64,000 nt of DNA from Bacteroidales bacterium. GTDB lineage: Bacteria > Bacteroidota > Bacteroidia > Bacteroidales > UBA7960. The stretch spans positions 1 to 64,000 of the forward strand of contig PWON01000196.1 of assembly GCA_003557385.1 (NCBI GenBank). The letters run 5' to 3'. Numbering within the stretch: position 1 is the first letter of the stretch; each line of letters begins with the position of its first letter. A program made the translations under genes and the position numbers. Below, piece by piece: positions 31,739 to 40,887 of this stretch. A model generated the notes under the pieces. That model was not told the DNA's origin and did not search any database. It worked only from the letters and a program-made list of their open reading frames with translations.

Positions 31739-32842
31739 ATGCAACTTGGGAAGTACATCAGCGATCTGCTTTATCATCACGACCAGGTGATTTTGCCGGG
31801 CTTCGGGGCATTTTCGACCCGCTATGTTCCGGCAAAATTCATTCCGGAGAAAAAAATCGTGGAATCGCCCACCAAGGTCGCTGAATTCAGTCCTGAGCCA
31901 TCCACCGGAAGCACACCGCTCATTGCCTATATGGCGGAAAAAGAAGGAAGATCCATTGACTGGATCAATGATTTTTTAAAGAAACTGGTCAAAGAAATCG
32001 TTACTTCCATTGAGTCAGGCAACAAGGTGGAATTTGAATACCTTGGCGTATTCCAGCTGGATGCAGATGGCCTGCTGCAATTTATCCCCGACCCAAAAGT
32101 CAATTACCTCAAGGAAGATACGGGTTTGTCGCAGGTAAAGGCACCGGAGCAAAAGGAGATGGAAGCAGACATCAAACCACCACCCGTTTCCCCGGCCAAA
32201 GAAAAAGCAACAATACCTGAAGCAGAACCACCTGCGGCAGCGAAAAAAACCATTAAAAAACAAAAAGAAAAAACCGAATATACGCACACCAATACCCCTG
32301 ATCCGATGAAAATAACAATGCCCAAATTGCCCCCGGCCCTCAAGTGGCTGGCGTATGTCATCATTCCCCTGTTGGTGATCCTGATCATCCTGTTTCTGAA
32401 TTTTAACTTCTTCTTTGGAGAAGGCGGCCTGTTCAGGACAGGCGAACGCCCTGTGGTTGAATTACCCCCGGCCGAGCCCACGCCTCCGGCAATCACTGAA
32501 ACACCGGTTGAGCCACCGGCCGAAGTGGTGGAAACTGAACCGGTCGAAGTGGCGAACCCCTTACCGGCAGAACCGGAACCTGTGGCCGCACCTGCCAAAC
32601 CCGAACCAGGAAGAAAAACCTATTACATTGTTGTAGGGAGCTTCCGCAATGAGCGCAACGCAATAAGGCTGGCAGAAAATCTCCGCAACCAGGGAGCACA
32701 CCAGGCGCAGGTGTTTATGCGAACCCCGTCTGATTTCCACCGGGTATGCTATGCCTTTTACTATGACCTGGCAGAAGCCGAGGCAGCCAAAGCAAGGATA
32801 CCGGCAGAATTCCGGGAGATCGCCTGGATCCTGCACAGGTAA
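31739..32842 (+). CDS. HU-CCDC81 and SPOR domain-containing protein
   Basis: 367 aa; N-terminal HU-like domain (YISDLLYHHDQVILPGFGAF), one TM, Pro/Glu-rich linker, C-terminal SPOR (YYIVVGSFRNERNAIRLAENLRNQG). Confidence 0.88.
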   Translation: MQLGKYISDLLYHHDQVILPGFGAFSTRYVPAKFIPEKKIVESPTKVAEFSPEPSTGSTPLIAYMAEKEGRSIDWINDFLKKLVKEIVTSIESGNKVEFEYLGVFQLDADGLLQFIPDPKVNYLKEDTGLSQVKAPEQKEMEADIKPPPVSPAKEKATIPEAEPPAAAKKTIKKQKEKTEYTHTNTPDPMKITMPKLPPALKWLAYVIIPLLVILIILFLNFNFFFGEGGLFRTGERPVVELPPAEPTPPAITETPVEPPAEVVETEPVEVANPLPAEPEPVAAPAKPEPGRKTYYIVVGSFRNERNAIRLAENLRNQGAHQAQVFMRTPSDFHRVCYAFYYDLAEAEAAKARIPAEFREIAWILHR

Positions 32843-32871
32843 ACAGATGCTCGTATTCTGAAAGACAAACC

Positions 32872-33879
32872 GTGGGAAAGAATAAGTTACGGAAATTCGC
32901 GGAGATCAACAGCTTTTCCAACGTTATCCAGCCTCAATCGGAGTTTACCACCACCCATTTCCAATATAAGGGGAAATGGAACGAGGCCTATTTTGGCAAC
33001 AACAATCCCATCATCCTTGAGATCGGGTGCGGGAAGGGGGAGTACACTACAGGCCTTGCCAGGGCCTTTCCGGAAAAGAATTTTATTGGCATTGACATCA
33101 AGGGCGACAGGATCTGGAAGGGGGCAAGCGATGCATTGAACCAGGGGTTACACAATGTGGCTTTTTTGCGGATCCAGGCCCAGCACATCGAATCATTCTT
33201 TCAACAGAAAGAGGTGGCAGGCATATGGCTGACCTTCCCTGACCCGCAGTCCGGAAAAGCGCGTGAAAAAAAAAGGCTGACATCGCCGTGGTTTTTGGAC
33301 AAATACAGGAGTATCCTCATTCCCGGCAGCGCCATTCACCTTAAAACCGATAATGCCGGATTGTTTGAATACACGCTGGCCGTTATTGAGGAAGGCAAAC
33401 ATACGGTTATATGCCGCAGCACCGACCTTTATTCCGACACACGCATCAGTGAGCCTTATGTAAAATCCATCCAAACCTTTTATGAAAAACAATTCCTGGA
33501 CGAAGGCAAGGCCATACATTACCTGAAATTTTTCTTGCATGACAGGCCTAACGAACACATGTCATTTTTTCAGAAAGTGTATTCGTTGGTGCACAAAATC
33601 CCTTTTGGACGCGTAAGCACATACGGGGCAATCGCAGCCTGTCTGGGCAGTAAAGGAAGCAGCCGCATGGTTGGGTGGGCCATGAACCAGTCCCATCAGG
33701 CAGACCCCGGTCTGCCGGCCCACCGTGTGGTGAACAGGCAGGGCATGCTTACCGGCAAACACCACTTCGGGGGCAGCCATGTCATGCAACAATTGCTCGA
33801 GAACGAAGGCATAAAAATCAAAGACGACCAGGTACTGGACTTTCATAAAAAATTTTGGGACCCGGGCAGGGAGGTATAA
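32872..33879 (+). CDS. trmB: Fusion: tRNA (guanine-N7-)-methyltransferase TrmB + MGMT-like/ATL domain
   Basis: 335 aa; residues 1-229 TrmB (ILEIGCGKGEYTTGLA, LTFPDPQ), residues 230-335 ATL (IPFGRVSTYGAIA, PAHRVVNRQGMLTG). Confidence 0.88.
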   Translation: MGKNKLRKFAEINSFSNVIQPQSEFTTTHFQYKGKWNEAYFGNNNPIILEIGCGKGEYTTGLARAFPEKNFIGIDIKGDRIWKGASDALNQGLHNVAFLRIQAQHIESFFQQKEVAGIWLTFPDPQSGKAREKKRLTSPWFLDKYRSILIPGSAIHLKTDNAGLFEYTLAVIEEGKHTVICRSTDLYSDTRISEPYVKSIQTFYEKQFLDEGKAIHYLKFFLHDRPNEHMSFFQKVYSLVHKIPFGRVSTYGAIAACLGSKGSSRMVGWAMNQSHQADPGLPAHRVVNRQGMLTGKHHFGGSHVMQQLLENEGIKIKDDQVLDFHKKFWDPGREV

Positions 33880-33936
33880 AAAAATGTGTTATTTTTACAA
33901 AAACTAAATTAAAATAATCACCAATACTTAGTATAT

Positions 33937-34179
33937 ATGTCCAAGAATGCAGCGTTAATAAAAAAAGTAGAAAACGTCATAGATCAAATCCGGCCATACC
34001 TCGAAGCAGACGGTGGAAACATCCGTTTTGTGGAACTTACCGACGACATGGTGGTGAATGTGGAATTGCTTGGAGCATGCGGATCATGCCCAATGAGCCA
34101 GATGACATTGAAGGCCGGGGTTGAACAGGCAGTAAAAAAGGCCATCCCTGAAATCAAATCCGTAGAATCAATCAATTAA
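33937..34179 (+). CDS. NifU C-terminal domain Fe-S scaffold protein
   Basis: 80 aa; IRPYLEADGGNIRFVEL...LLGACGSCPMSQMTLKAGVEQAV. Confidence 0.93.
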   Translation: MSKNAALIKKVENVIDQIRPYLEADGGNIRFVELTDDMVVNVELLGACGSCPMSQMTLKAGVEQAVKKAIPEIKSVESIN

Positions 34180-35829
34180 ATCAAGTGTGCCATAGGCTGC
34201 GTCAAGCGGCATTTCCCTTCCTGCGCCAAGGCATTTTGAAGACACCCTCAGGATGGGTGGTGTCTGGTGACGTTTGTATTCACTACCATATACCATATTG
34301 AGCACCTTGCGCACCAGTATGCGGTCATGGCCTTCACCGACAATGGCATTGCCATCCATCTGTTTTTCAAATAAACAGTGCAAAATACCATCCAGCACCG
34401 GATATTCAGGCAGTGAATCGGTGTCTTTCTGATCCGGTTTTAACTCAGCAGACGGGGGTTTGTTGATGGTATTTTCGGGAATAACCTCCCCGTTGGCGTT
34501 GATCAAGCGGGCCAAGCTGTAAACATCTGTTTTATAAACATCCCCGAGTACAGACAAACCACCGCACATATCCCCGTAAAGGGTGCTGTATCCCACGGCT
34601 GCCTCACTTTTATTGGAAGTGTTGAGCAACAGGTAGCCGAATTTATTCGAAAGCCCCATGAGCAGCACAGCCCTGGCCCTTGCCTGTATGTTTTCTTCGG
34701 CAATACCCGGACGTGTTCCCTGGAATTGAACGGCAAGACTGTTTTCCATACTTGATACGGCATCGTTGATCGATATGGTATCGTGGCGGATATCAAGATT
34801 CCTCGCCAGGGCCAGGGCATCGGTTATGGAATGTTCTGTGCTGTATGGCCCGGGAAGCAAAACCGCCCAAACATTCTCCTTTCCGAGGGCTTCTGCGGCA
34901 ATCACCAGGGTCACTGCCGAATCGATGCCTCCTGACAGGCCAATGATCGCTTTTTTCTGACCTGTTTTGCGGAAATAATCACGGACACCCAGCACCAGTG
35001 CGTCATAAATAAGCCGGGATTTTTCTTCCGCTCCGGGCTTTCCGGGAAAAGCCTTTGTTTTGGCCGTTTCAAGGGTGGTCAGATCATACGTGCGCAAATC
35101 CTCCCCAAACATGGGCAACATATCCACCAATTGCCCGGAGGAATTGAATACAGATGACGCCCCGTCGAATATCAAATCGGTTTGGCCACCCACCAGGTTT
35201 GCCGTAAACAGAGGCACCCGGTATTTGAGGGCATTCTCCGACATGATCTGCATTCTTCCGGGTACATGGCTCCATGCAAAAGGAGAAGCAGATATATTAA
35301 TCATCAGGGAAGGGTTTTCTTTGTTTAATATATCCGGCGGATTAACCGGATAAATTCCCTGGCCATCCAGATTCCATATGTCCTCACATACCGTGAGTGC
35401 AATGCGTTCGCCCCCATACACTATGGTACGGAAGGTCCTGGCCGGTTCAAAATACCTGTATTCATTGAACACATCGTAAGTGGGTAAAAGTCCTTTGTGG
35501 TATACCTGTTGCACCTGGCCACCATACAAAAGAAATGCAGCATTGTACAGCGACTTGCCCCCCCTCCGGGCGTTTGGATCCGGGCCGCCCACAATGGCTG
35601 CGATGTCTGTACATCCGGCAGCCACCTGGCTTACTGCTGCCTGACATTGTTCAATGAATGCTGCAGAAAGCAAAAGGTCGCGTGGCGGGTAACCACACAC
35701 CGACAATTCAGAAAACACCACCATGTCGGCACCCTGTCGACGGGCATTGTCGATGGCAGCAAGCATGCGGCCAACATTGTAGTCGAAATTGCCTACGTGA
35801 AAATTGATCTGTGCCAGGGCAATGCGCAT
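34168..35829 (-). CDS. nadE: Glutamine-dependent NAD+ synthetase
   Basis: 553 aa; N-terminal nitrilase domain, C-terminal IGLSGGIDSAVTLVIAAEALG. Confidence 0.95.
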   Translation of the reverse strand: MRIALAQINFHVGNFDYNVGRMLAAIDNARRQGADMVVFSELSVCGYPPRDLLLSAAFIEQCQAAVSQVAAGCTDIAAIVGGPDPNARRGGKSLYNAAFLLYGGQVQQVYHKGLLPTYDVFNEYRYFEPARTFRTIVYGGERIALTVCEDIWNLDGQGIYPVNPPDILNKENPSLMINISASPFAWSHVPGRMQIMSENALKYRVPLFTANLVGGQTDLIFDGASSVFNSSGQLVDMLPMFGEDLRTYDLTTLETAKTKAFPGKPGAEEKSRLIYDALVLGVRDYFRKTGQKKAIIGLSGGIDSAVTLVIAAEALGKENVWAVLLPGPYSTEHSITDALALARNLDIRHDTISINDAVSSMENSLAVQFQGTRPGIAEENIQARARAVLLMGLSNKFGYLLLNTSNKSEAAVGYSTLYGDMCGGLSVLGDVYKTDVYSLARLINANGEVIPENTINKPPSAELKPDQKDTDSLPEYPVLDGILHCLFEKQMDGNAIVGEGHDRILVRKVLNMVYGSEYKRHQTPPILRVSSKCLGAGREMPLDAAYGTLDLID

Positions 35830-35877
35830 AAGAACTTGGGTTTTGGCCTAATGTCCCTTGAGGGCCCGCCGGAGCAC

Positions 35878-36573
35878 CTAAAACATGACCCCGAGCGTCA
35901 GCTCAAAATAATTGTTCAGGGCACTGGGCGAAGGGCTTGCGGGATCAAAAGGATTGTCTTTATTCAACACATTCGAAAACCCGTTGTGAAACGTGAGCCC
36001 GGCCAGCAAGGAAGTTAGGCCTCCAAGGTTGTATTCGAGGCCTGCCCCAATGATCAGGGCGGCACGGAAAAAACGGGTGTCGTCCGAAATATCCAGGTCT
36101 TTTGTGCGCAATGTGCTGTCCTGCGCCAGATAAATACGGTCATCGGCCTTTGCCTGGATATTAAAACCCAGACCAAGGCCAAACTTGCCAAAATAGGTGA
36201 GGTACCCCATCTCCTCGGTGCTCAACTTAAGGGCCAGCGGGATCTCCACATAGCGCAGGTAATGATCGCGGCGTTTTTCCGTGTCGAGGTTTTCTCCACC
36301 GGGGTCAAAAGTATAGCGGTATCTCATAGTGCCGCCTGTCCGGAGTATGTTCAGGCCGGTAGATATTGAATAGTTTTCAGTAAACCCGTAATCTACGATC
36401 AGGCCATAGGAGAAGCCGGGGTCAAGGCCATCATTCGAAAATCCACGGGTTTCCGTACGGAACCATGACACATTCGGAGAGGCCTTTAATCCAAAGCGAA
36501 ACCCAAAGTCATCGCCGGCCAGCAATGGGCCGGCCATACACAAAAATACAAGCAGGGCAACGGTCTTTTTCAT
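35878..36573 (-). CDS. PorT-family outer-membrane beta-barrel protein
   Basis: 231 aa; signal peptide and alternating beta-barrel pattern resembling Bacteroidetes PorT/OMP_b-brl proteins. Confidence 0.75.
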   Translation of the reverse strand: MKKTVALLVFLCMAGPLLAGDDFGFRFGLKASPNVSWFRTETRGFSNDGLDPGFSYGLIVDYGFTENYSISTGLNILRTGGTMRYRYTFDPGGENLDTEKRRDHYLRYVEIPLALKLSTEEMGYLTYFGKFGLGLGFNIQAKADDRIYLAQDSTLRTKDLDISDDTRFFRAALIIGAGLEYNLGGLTSLLAGLTFHNGFSNVLNKDNPFDPASPSPSALNNYFELTLGVMF

Positions 36574-36645
36574 ACTTTTCGAATGGTAATTGCGTTAATA
36601 TAATCAATCATTCAATGAACCAAAGATACATAAAGAATCCTCAAT

Positions 36646-37671
36646 ATGGTCAAACAAATCACCAGGAAGCATTGTTTTTTTTGTTTGTCGATTGCATTGT
36701 CCGTGGCCTTTTTTGCCTGTTCCACCCGGGAACGGAAGCCTTTTTATGAGGCCGATGTTTCGGGGATCCATTTAAATAAGATACTGGTCAGCCAATACGA
36801 AGAAATTCTATTCAATGCCAACCCCTTCATTTTGTCTGAAGAACTGGAACCCCACAGGGAAGCGTTCAGTATATTTTTGGGAGATGAGCCGGTCGGGCCG
36901 GAGGGCCAGCAACAGCTGTATGATTTTGTTACCGACCCGTTTCTGATAGAACTTTACCTTGACAGCAGGGAACGGTGGGAATCGCTGGACGAACTAAGTA
37001 AAACGCTGACCGGGGCTTTCCGTTTTTATATATATCATTTCCCGGACGAAACAGTTCCCAGGGTGTATTCCTATGTCAGCGGCATCGATTACATCATGCC
37101 TGTGAAATACCACAACGGGCATATGGTGATCGCACTGGACGCTTACCTGGGACCCGGGTATGCAAATTACGACAACATTGGCCTGCCAAGGTACAAGTCT
37201 CAGCAGATGCGACCAGAAAAAGCCCCGGTGGATGCCATGCGCATGCTGGCGGAGCAACATCTGGCGGAAGCACCGCATGTGCCTGAGAACCTGCTGGAGC
37301 ATATGATATACCAGGGGAAAAAACAATTTTTCCTGGATTGCATGCTGCCCCGCATACCAGACTCTCTGAAAATATCTTATACCACAAGACAACTTTCGTG
37401 GATGCAGGATAACGAAGGAGCGGTATGGGCATACAAGCTTGATAACGAGTTGCTGTATTCAACAGAACACGGGGTGATACAACAATTTTTACGTGATGCC
37501 CCTTTTACTTCTGTTTTTTCCAGACAATCGGCCCCGCGTACAGGCGTTTACCTTGGCTGGCAGATTGTACGGGAATATATGCGGCGCAATCCTGATGTGA
37601 GCCTTCAGGAGCTGATCCATGAAGGGGATGCACGCAAGATCCTGGCCGGGGCACGCTACAGGCCCCGTTAA
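36646..37671 (+). CDS. GldB-like gliding/T9SS-associated lipoprotein
   Basis: 341 aa; lipobox FFACS; GldB-like GIDYIMPVKYHNGHMVIALDAYLGPGYANYDNIGLPRYKSQQM. Confidence 0.8.
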   Translation: MVKQITRKHCFFCLSIALSVAFFACSTRERKPFYEADVSGIHLNKILVSQYEEILFNANPFILSEELEPHREAFSIFLGDEPVGPEGQQQLYDFVTDPFLIELYLDSRERWESLDELSKTLTGAFRFYIYHFPDETVPRVYSYVSGIDYIMPVKYHNGHMVIALDAYLGPGYANYDNIGLPRYKSQQMRPEKAPVDAMRMLAEQHLAEAPHVPENLLEHMIYQGKKQFFLDCMLPRIPDSLKISYTTRQLSWMQDNEGAVWAYKLDNELLYSTEHGVIQQFLRDAPFTSVFSRQSAPRTGVYLGWQIVREYMRRNPDVSLQELIHEGDARKILAGARYRPR

Positions 37672-38285
37672 GGTATCACCGGGGGTATAAAATCTTTGTT
37701 ACACCTTTCAATAAGCCCAAGGATCTCTTCCCTGCCCTCTCCGGTATTGCTGCTGCTGATTATGATGGGCGGAAGGGGCTCCCACTGTGCTGACAATCCT
37801 TTCTTGTACTCGGCAAGATGCCGGTTAAGAAGTCTGCGCGACAATTTATCAGATTTTGTAAATACCAGGCAAAACGGCAGCCGGTTCTCCCCTATCCACT
37901 GAAGAAAGGAGATGTCGTTTTTCATTGGTCCATGACGAATATCCAGCAAAATAAAAGAACAGAGCAGGTAGGGGCGTTTGGTCAGATAATCCCGGATCGT
38001 TTTTTCCCATTTTTTTTTCACCGCCACCGGGACCTTTGCAAAACCATATCCCGGAAGATCTGTCAGAAACCAGGAATCATTGATCAAAAAATGATTGATC
38101 AAGCGGGTTTTGCCAGGCGAGGCCGACGTCTTGGCCAGCTTTCCATGCCCCGTGATCATGTTGATCAACGATGATTTCCCAACGTTGGAGCGTCCTAAAA
38201 AGGCATATTCCGGATACTTTTCCCCGGGACAGCCCTTATGGTTTGCGGAACTTTTTACAAAGGTCGCCGACCTGATTACCATCAC
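37668..38285 (-). CDS. engB: Ribosome biogenesis GTP-binding protein YihA/YsxC (EngB)
   Basis: 205 aa; AFLGRSNVGKSSLINMITG, TDLPGYGFAKV, TKSDK. Confidence 0.96.
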   Translation of the reverse strand: MMVIRSATFVKSSANHKGCPGEKYPEYAFLGRSNVGKSSLINMITGHGKLAKTSASPGKTRLINHFLINDSWFLTDLPGYGFAKVPVAVKKKWEKTIRDYLTKRPYLLCSFILLDIRHGPMKNDISFLQWIGENRLPFCLVFTKSDKLSRRLLNRHLAEYKKGLSAQWEPLPPIIISSSNTGEGREEILGLIERCNKDFIPPVIP

Positions 38286-39232
38286 TTGCTTGGCTTATAG
38301 GTATTTACATGCCGTTTGGCTTTGTCTTGGTATATGTCTTTTACGGTAACCATGATGCCGGTCTCTTCCACCCCGCCAAAACCCTCATTAAATGCCGTGC
38401 CAAAGGTTTTCATCGTAGGACTTAGCCCCATATACGAATTAAACAGCGGAGGTATGTTCTCATCGCGCTGCCTGACTTTTTGCGACAATATCTTGTAATT
38501 CTCTTCAAACGAATTGCCCGTAAACTCTTTCTCCAACTGATCAAACGGCGTGTGAATTTGTAAAGGTTCATGTGGCCACAGAAGCTGGTCTTTATCCGGG
38601 AAAAAGCGATGCATGAAAAACAGGATGAGGTCGCGGGCAAATGGGTCAAACTGCCTGAACATGGTCACTTTTCCAAGAAAATATGCCAGTCGGGGATAAT
38701 CGACTGCCAGGCCACCCAAACCGTCCCAAAGATTGTCAAGCGAATAAATACTTTTGCGGTTCTCGCGCGAGGGTTGATAAGCCGGTTGAACAAAAGAGCG
38801 TCCCAGTTCAATGGTGTAGGGCAAATAGTCGTCAAGAAAATGCCTGGAGAACCCGAATAATTGGGCCGTAGCCATACGAGGGGTCCCGTCATTTTCCCTG
38901 GGCACTTCCCAGCAACACATATAGCGGTATCCGCCAACAATCTCTTCTGCGGCCGGATCCCATACGATTAACTGGTTATAAGGCACGGCAGCATAATCAT
39001 AATCATCCAGGTCCAGTGCTTTGCCTGTTCCCCCACCAGCCTTTCTGAACGAAAGCTCACGCAGGCGTCCTACTTCGCGAATGGCATTTGGCGAATCGTG
39101 GGCAGTGATAATATAAATCTCATTGCCCGCTTTATTTGTTGTTCTGAAAAATCTGTCTTTATTTAATTCTTCTTTTAGCAACGCCCGGTCGACCGGGGAT
39201 ATAATCTCCATTTCCTTATTTGCCTCTGTCAT
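38282..39232 (-). CDS. GNAT-family N-acyltransferase (OlsB/GlsB-like, hemolysin-type annotation)
   Basis: 316 aa; VGRLRELSFRKAGGGTGKALDLDDYD...YTIELGRSFVQPAYQ; adjacent to a PlsC-type acyltransferase. Confidence 0.85.
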   Translation of the reverse strand: MTEANKEMEIISPVDRALLKEELNKDRFFRTTNKAGNEIYIITAHDSPNAIREVGRLRELSFRKAGGGTGKALDLDDYDYAAVPYNQLIVWDPAAEEIVGGYRYMCCWEVPRENDGTPRMATAQLFGFSRHFLDDYLPYTIELGRSFVQPAYQPSRENRKSIYSLDNLWDGLGGLAVDYPRLAYFLGKVTMFRQFDPFARDLILFFMHRFFPDKDQLLWPHEPLQIHTPFDQLEKEFTGNSFEENYKILSQKVRQRDENIPPLFNSYMGLSPTMKTFGTAFNEGFGGVEETGIMVTVKDIYQDKAKRHVNTYKPSK

Positions 39233-39243
39233 TCGATTCGGTA

Positions 39244-40089
39244 TTAAGCATTAAACGAAAGCTTACCTTCAGGCAAACCATACACATGTTCTTTTACTTT
39301 TTGTGCCCATTCCCGGTGACTGTATGCTTTTGTAAATGTTTGATGGGGAATGGGTTCGCCAATGATGATCCGGAGCCTCTTGTTTTGTTGTTTAAACATC
39401 TCATCGGGCAAAAACAGCATTTCCACATTAAACTTAATGCCCAGCCGCTTTCGCCACAGGGCTAAATTATAGAAAAAACCGGAATTCTTGCCTTCTATGT
39501 ATACCGGAATCACATCCCGTTTGTGTTGAACCGCCTTGGCAACAAAGGTTTTTTTCCATTCCAGGTCGCGGATCTCTGAACCCTGCCGCCTCGATACCAG
39601 TCCTGCAGGAAAGATCAGGATCAACCCCTCGGAGGCAAAATACGATTCCAGTATCTGCACCATCTCGGCGGTGTTGCGCCCGTGTTTATTTACCGGGATG
39701 AACAATTCACGCAAATTATGCAATTCAAGCAAGAGGTCATTGGACAGGAACTTTAAGTCAGGCCTTTTTTTGCCGACCACATGCATCAGGGCCATGCCAT
39801 CGAGCCCGCCCAGGGGGTGATTGGCTACAAGTATGTGACGGCCACCGGCAGGGAGGTTTTCGGAAAGTTCAAGCTCGATGTCCATTTCAAATCGTTCGAT
39901 CAGGGCCTTCTCAATAAATTCAAGCCCCCTGAAGTCTTTCAGGTACGCCAACTCTTCATTAATCTGGTCCTGACATACGATTCGTTGCAGATACCGGATT
40001 AAAAAGCCGGGGATAAACCGGTACATTTTCCCGGCATTTGCCCTGAGAACTTTGTCCAAATCTACACGTTCAAGTTTTTTTGGTTCCAT
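39244..40089 (-). CDS. 1-acyl-glycerol-3-phosphate-acyltransferase-like O-acyltransferase (GlsA-like)
   Basis: PlsC-type motif VANHPLGGLDGMAL, IFPAGLVSRRQ; ORF opens at 40254 but the likely start is MEPKKLERVD. Confidence 0.83.
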   Translation of the reverse strand: MEPKKLERVDLDKVLRANAGKMYRFIPGFLIRYLQRIVCQDQINEELAYLKDFRGLEFIEKALIERFEMDIELELSENLPAGGRHILVANHPLGGLDGMALMHVVGKKRPDLKFLSNDLLLELHNLRELFIPVNKHGRNTAEMVQILESYFASEGLILIFPAGLVSRRQGSEIRDLEWKKTFVAKAVQHKRDVIPVYIEGKNSGFFYNLALWRKRLGIKFNVEMLFLPDEMFKQQNKRLRIIIGEPIPHQTFTKAYSHREWAQKVKEHVYGLPEGKLSFNA

Positions 40090-40337
40090 GACAAGACGAT
40101 CTGATATGCTGCTTTGCCACATGCGGGGACCCATAATGAATCCCTGCGTGGATTTCAACCTATGCAAAAATAAAAAAAACATGGGAACTATGTCACAGGT
40201 CAAATTCCGGTGGTCAAAAGCACAAAAAAGAAGAAAAACAAAGGCGCAACACAAGTTGTCATATTTCGCTGTTTTTCAATACCTTAAAGAGCAATATGAG
40301 TTCTTAACTTTTGTATGGGCATAAAAAAGTTATCAAC

Positions 40338-40364
40338 AATGTGGTAAAAAGTGGGGAAAAGTGG
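40338..40364 (+). promoter_or_regulatory. Putative MraZ operator (triple direct repeat)
   Basis: AATGTGG-taa-AAAGTGG-gga-AAAGTGG, exact 10-bp period, 47 nt before mraZ. Confidence 0.75.
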
Positions 40365-40410
40365 TAATTTTATTCATATATTTACACATCCAAAACAATA
40401 TGATGTAAAC

Positions 40411-40887
40411 ATGACAAAGCAACTGCTTGGCGAATTTGAATGCAAAATCGATGCAAAAGGGCGCTTCATGCTTCCTTCGGGTCTAAAAAAACAACTGGGT
40501 GCCAGCGACCAGGAACGTTTTGTCATAAACCGCGGTTTTGAAAACAACCTCACGCTTTATCCCGAAAGCGAATGGTTGAAAATATCCCGTGAAGTTAACA
40601 CATTAAACCTCTATAACAAAAAAAACAGGGAGTTCGTGCGCTACTTTTTCCGTGGCGCCAGCGAACTCAGACTGGACTCAGCCGGAAGGCTGTTGCTGCC
40701 AAAACCGTTGATTGAGTATGGTGGTATAGGCAGGGAGATCGTTCTTTTTGCTTACGGACAACGCATTGAATTGTGGGCCAAAGAAGCTTATGAGGGAATG
40801 CTGGCCAGTGAACCTGATGATTTTTCCGCACTCGCCGAGGAAGTGATGGGTAAAATAAACCAAGAGTCCGGAGGTGATGATGCATGA
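40411..40887 (+). CDS. mraZ: Transcriptional regulator MraZ
   Basis: MTKQLLGEFECKIDAKGRFMLPSGLKKQLG; first gene of the dcw cluster; start chosen at 40411. Confidence 0.95.
   Translation: MTKQLLGEFECKIDAKGRFMLPSGLKKQLGASDQERFVINRGFENNLTLYPESEWLKISREVNTLNLYNKKNREFVRYFFRGASELRLDSAGRLLLPKPLIEYGGIGREIVLFAYGQRIELWAKEAYEGMLASEPDDFSALAEEVMGKINQESGGDDA

Noticed and set aside
40330-40338. ttatcaaca resembling a DnaA box
   Set aside because: Single site with one mismatch to TTATNCACA in an AT-rich region; no cluster and no dnaA/dnaN nearby.
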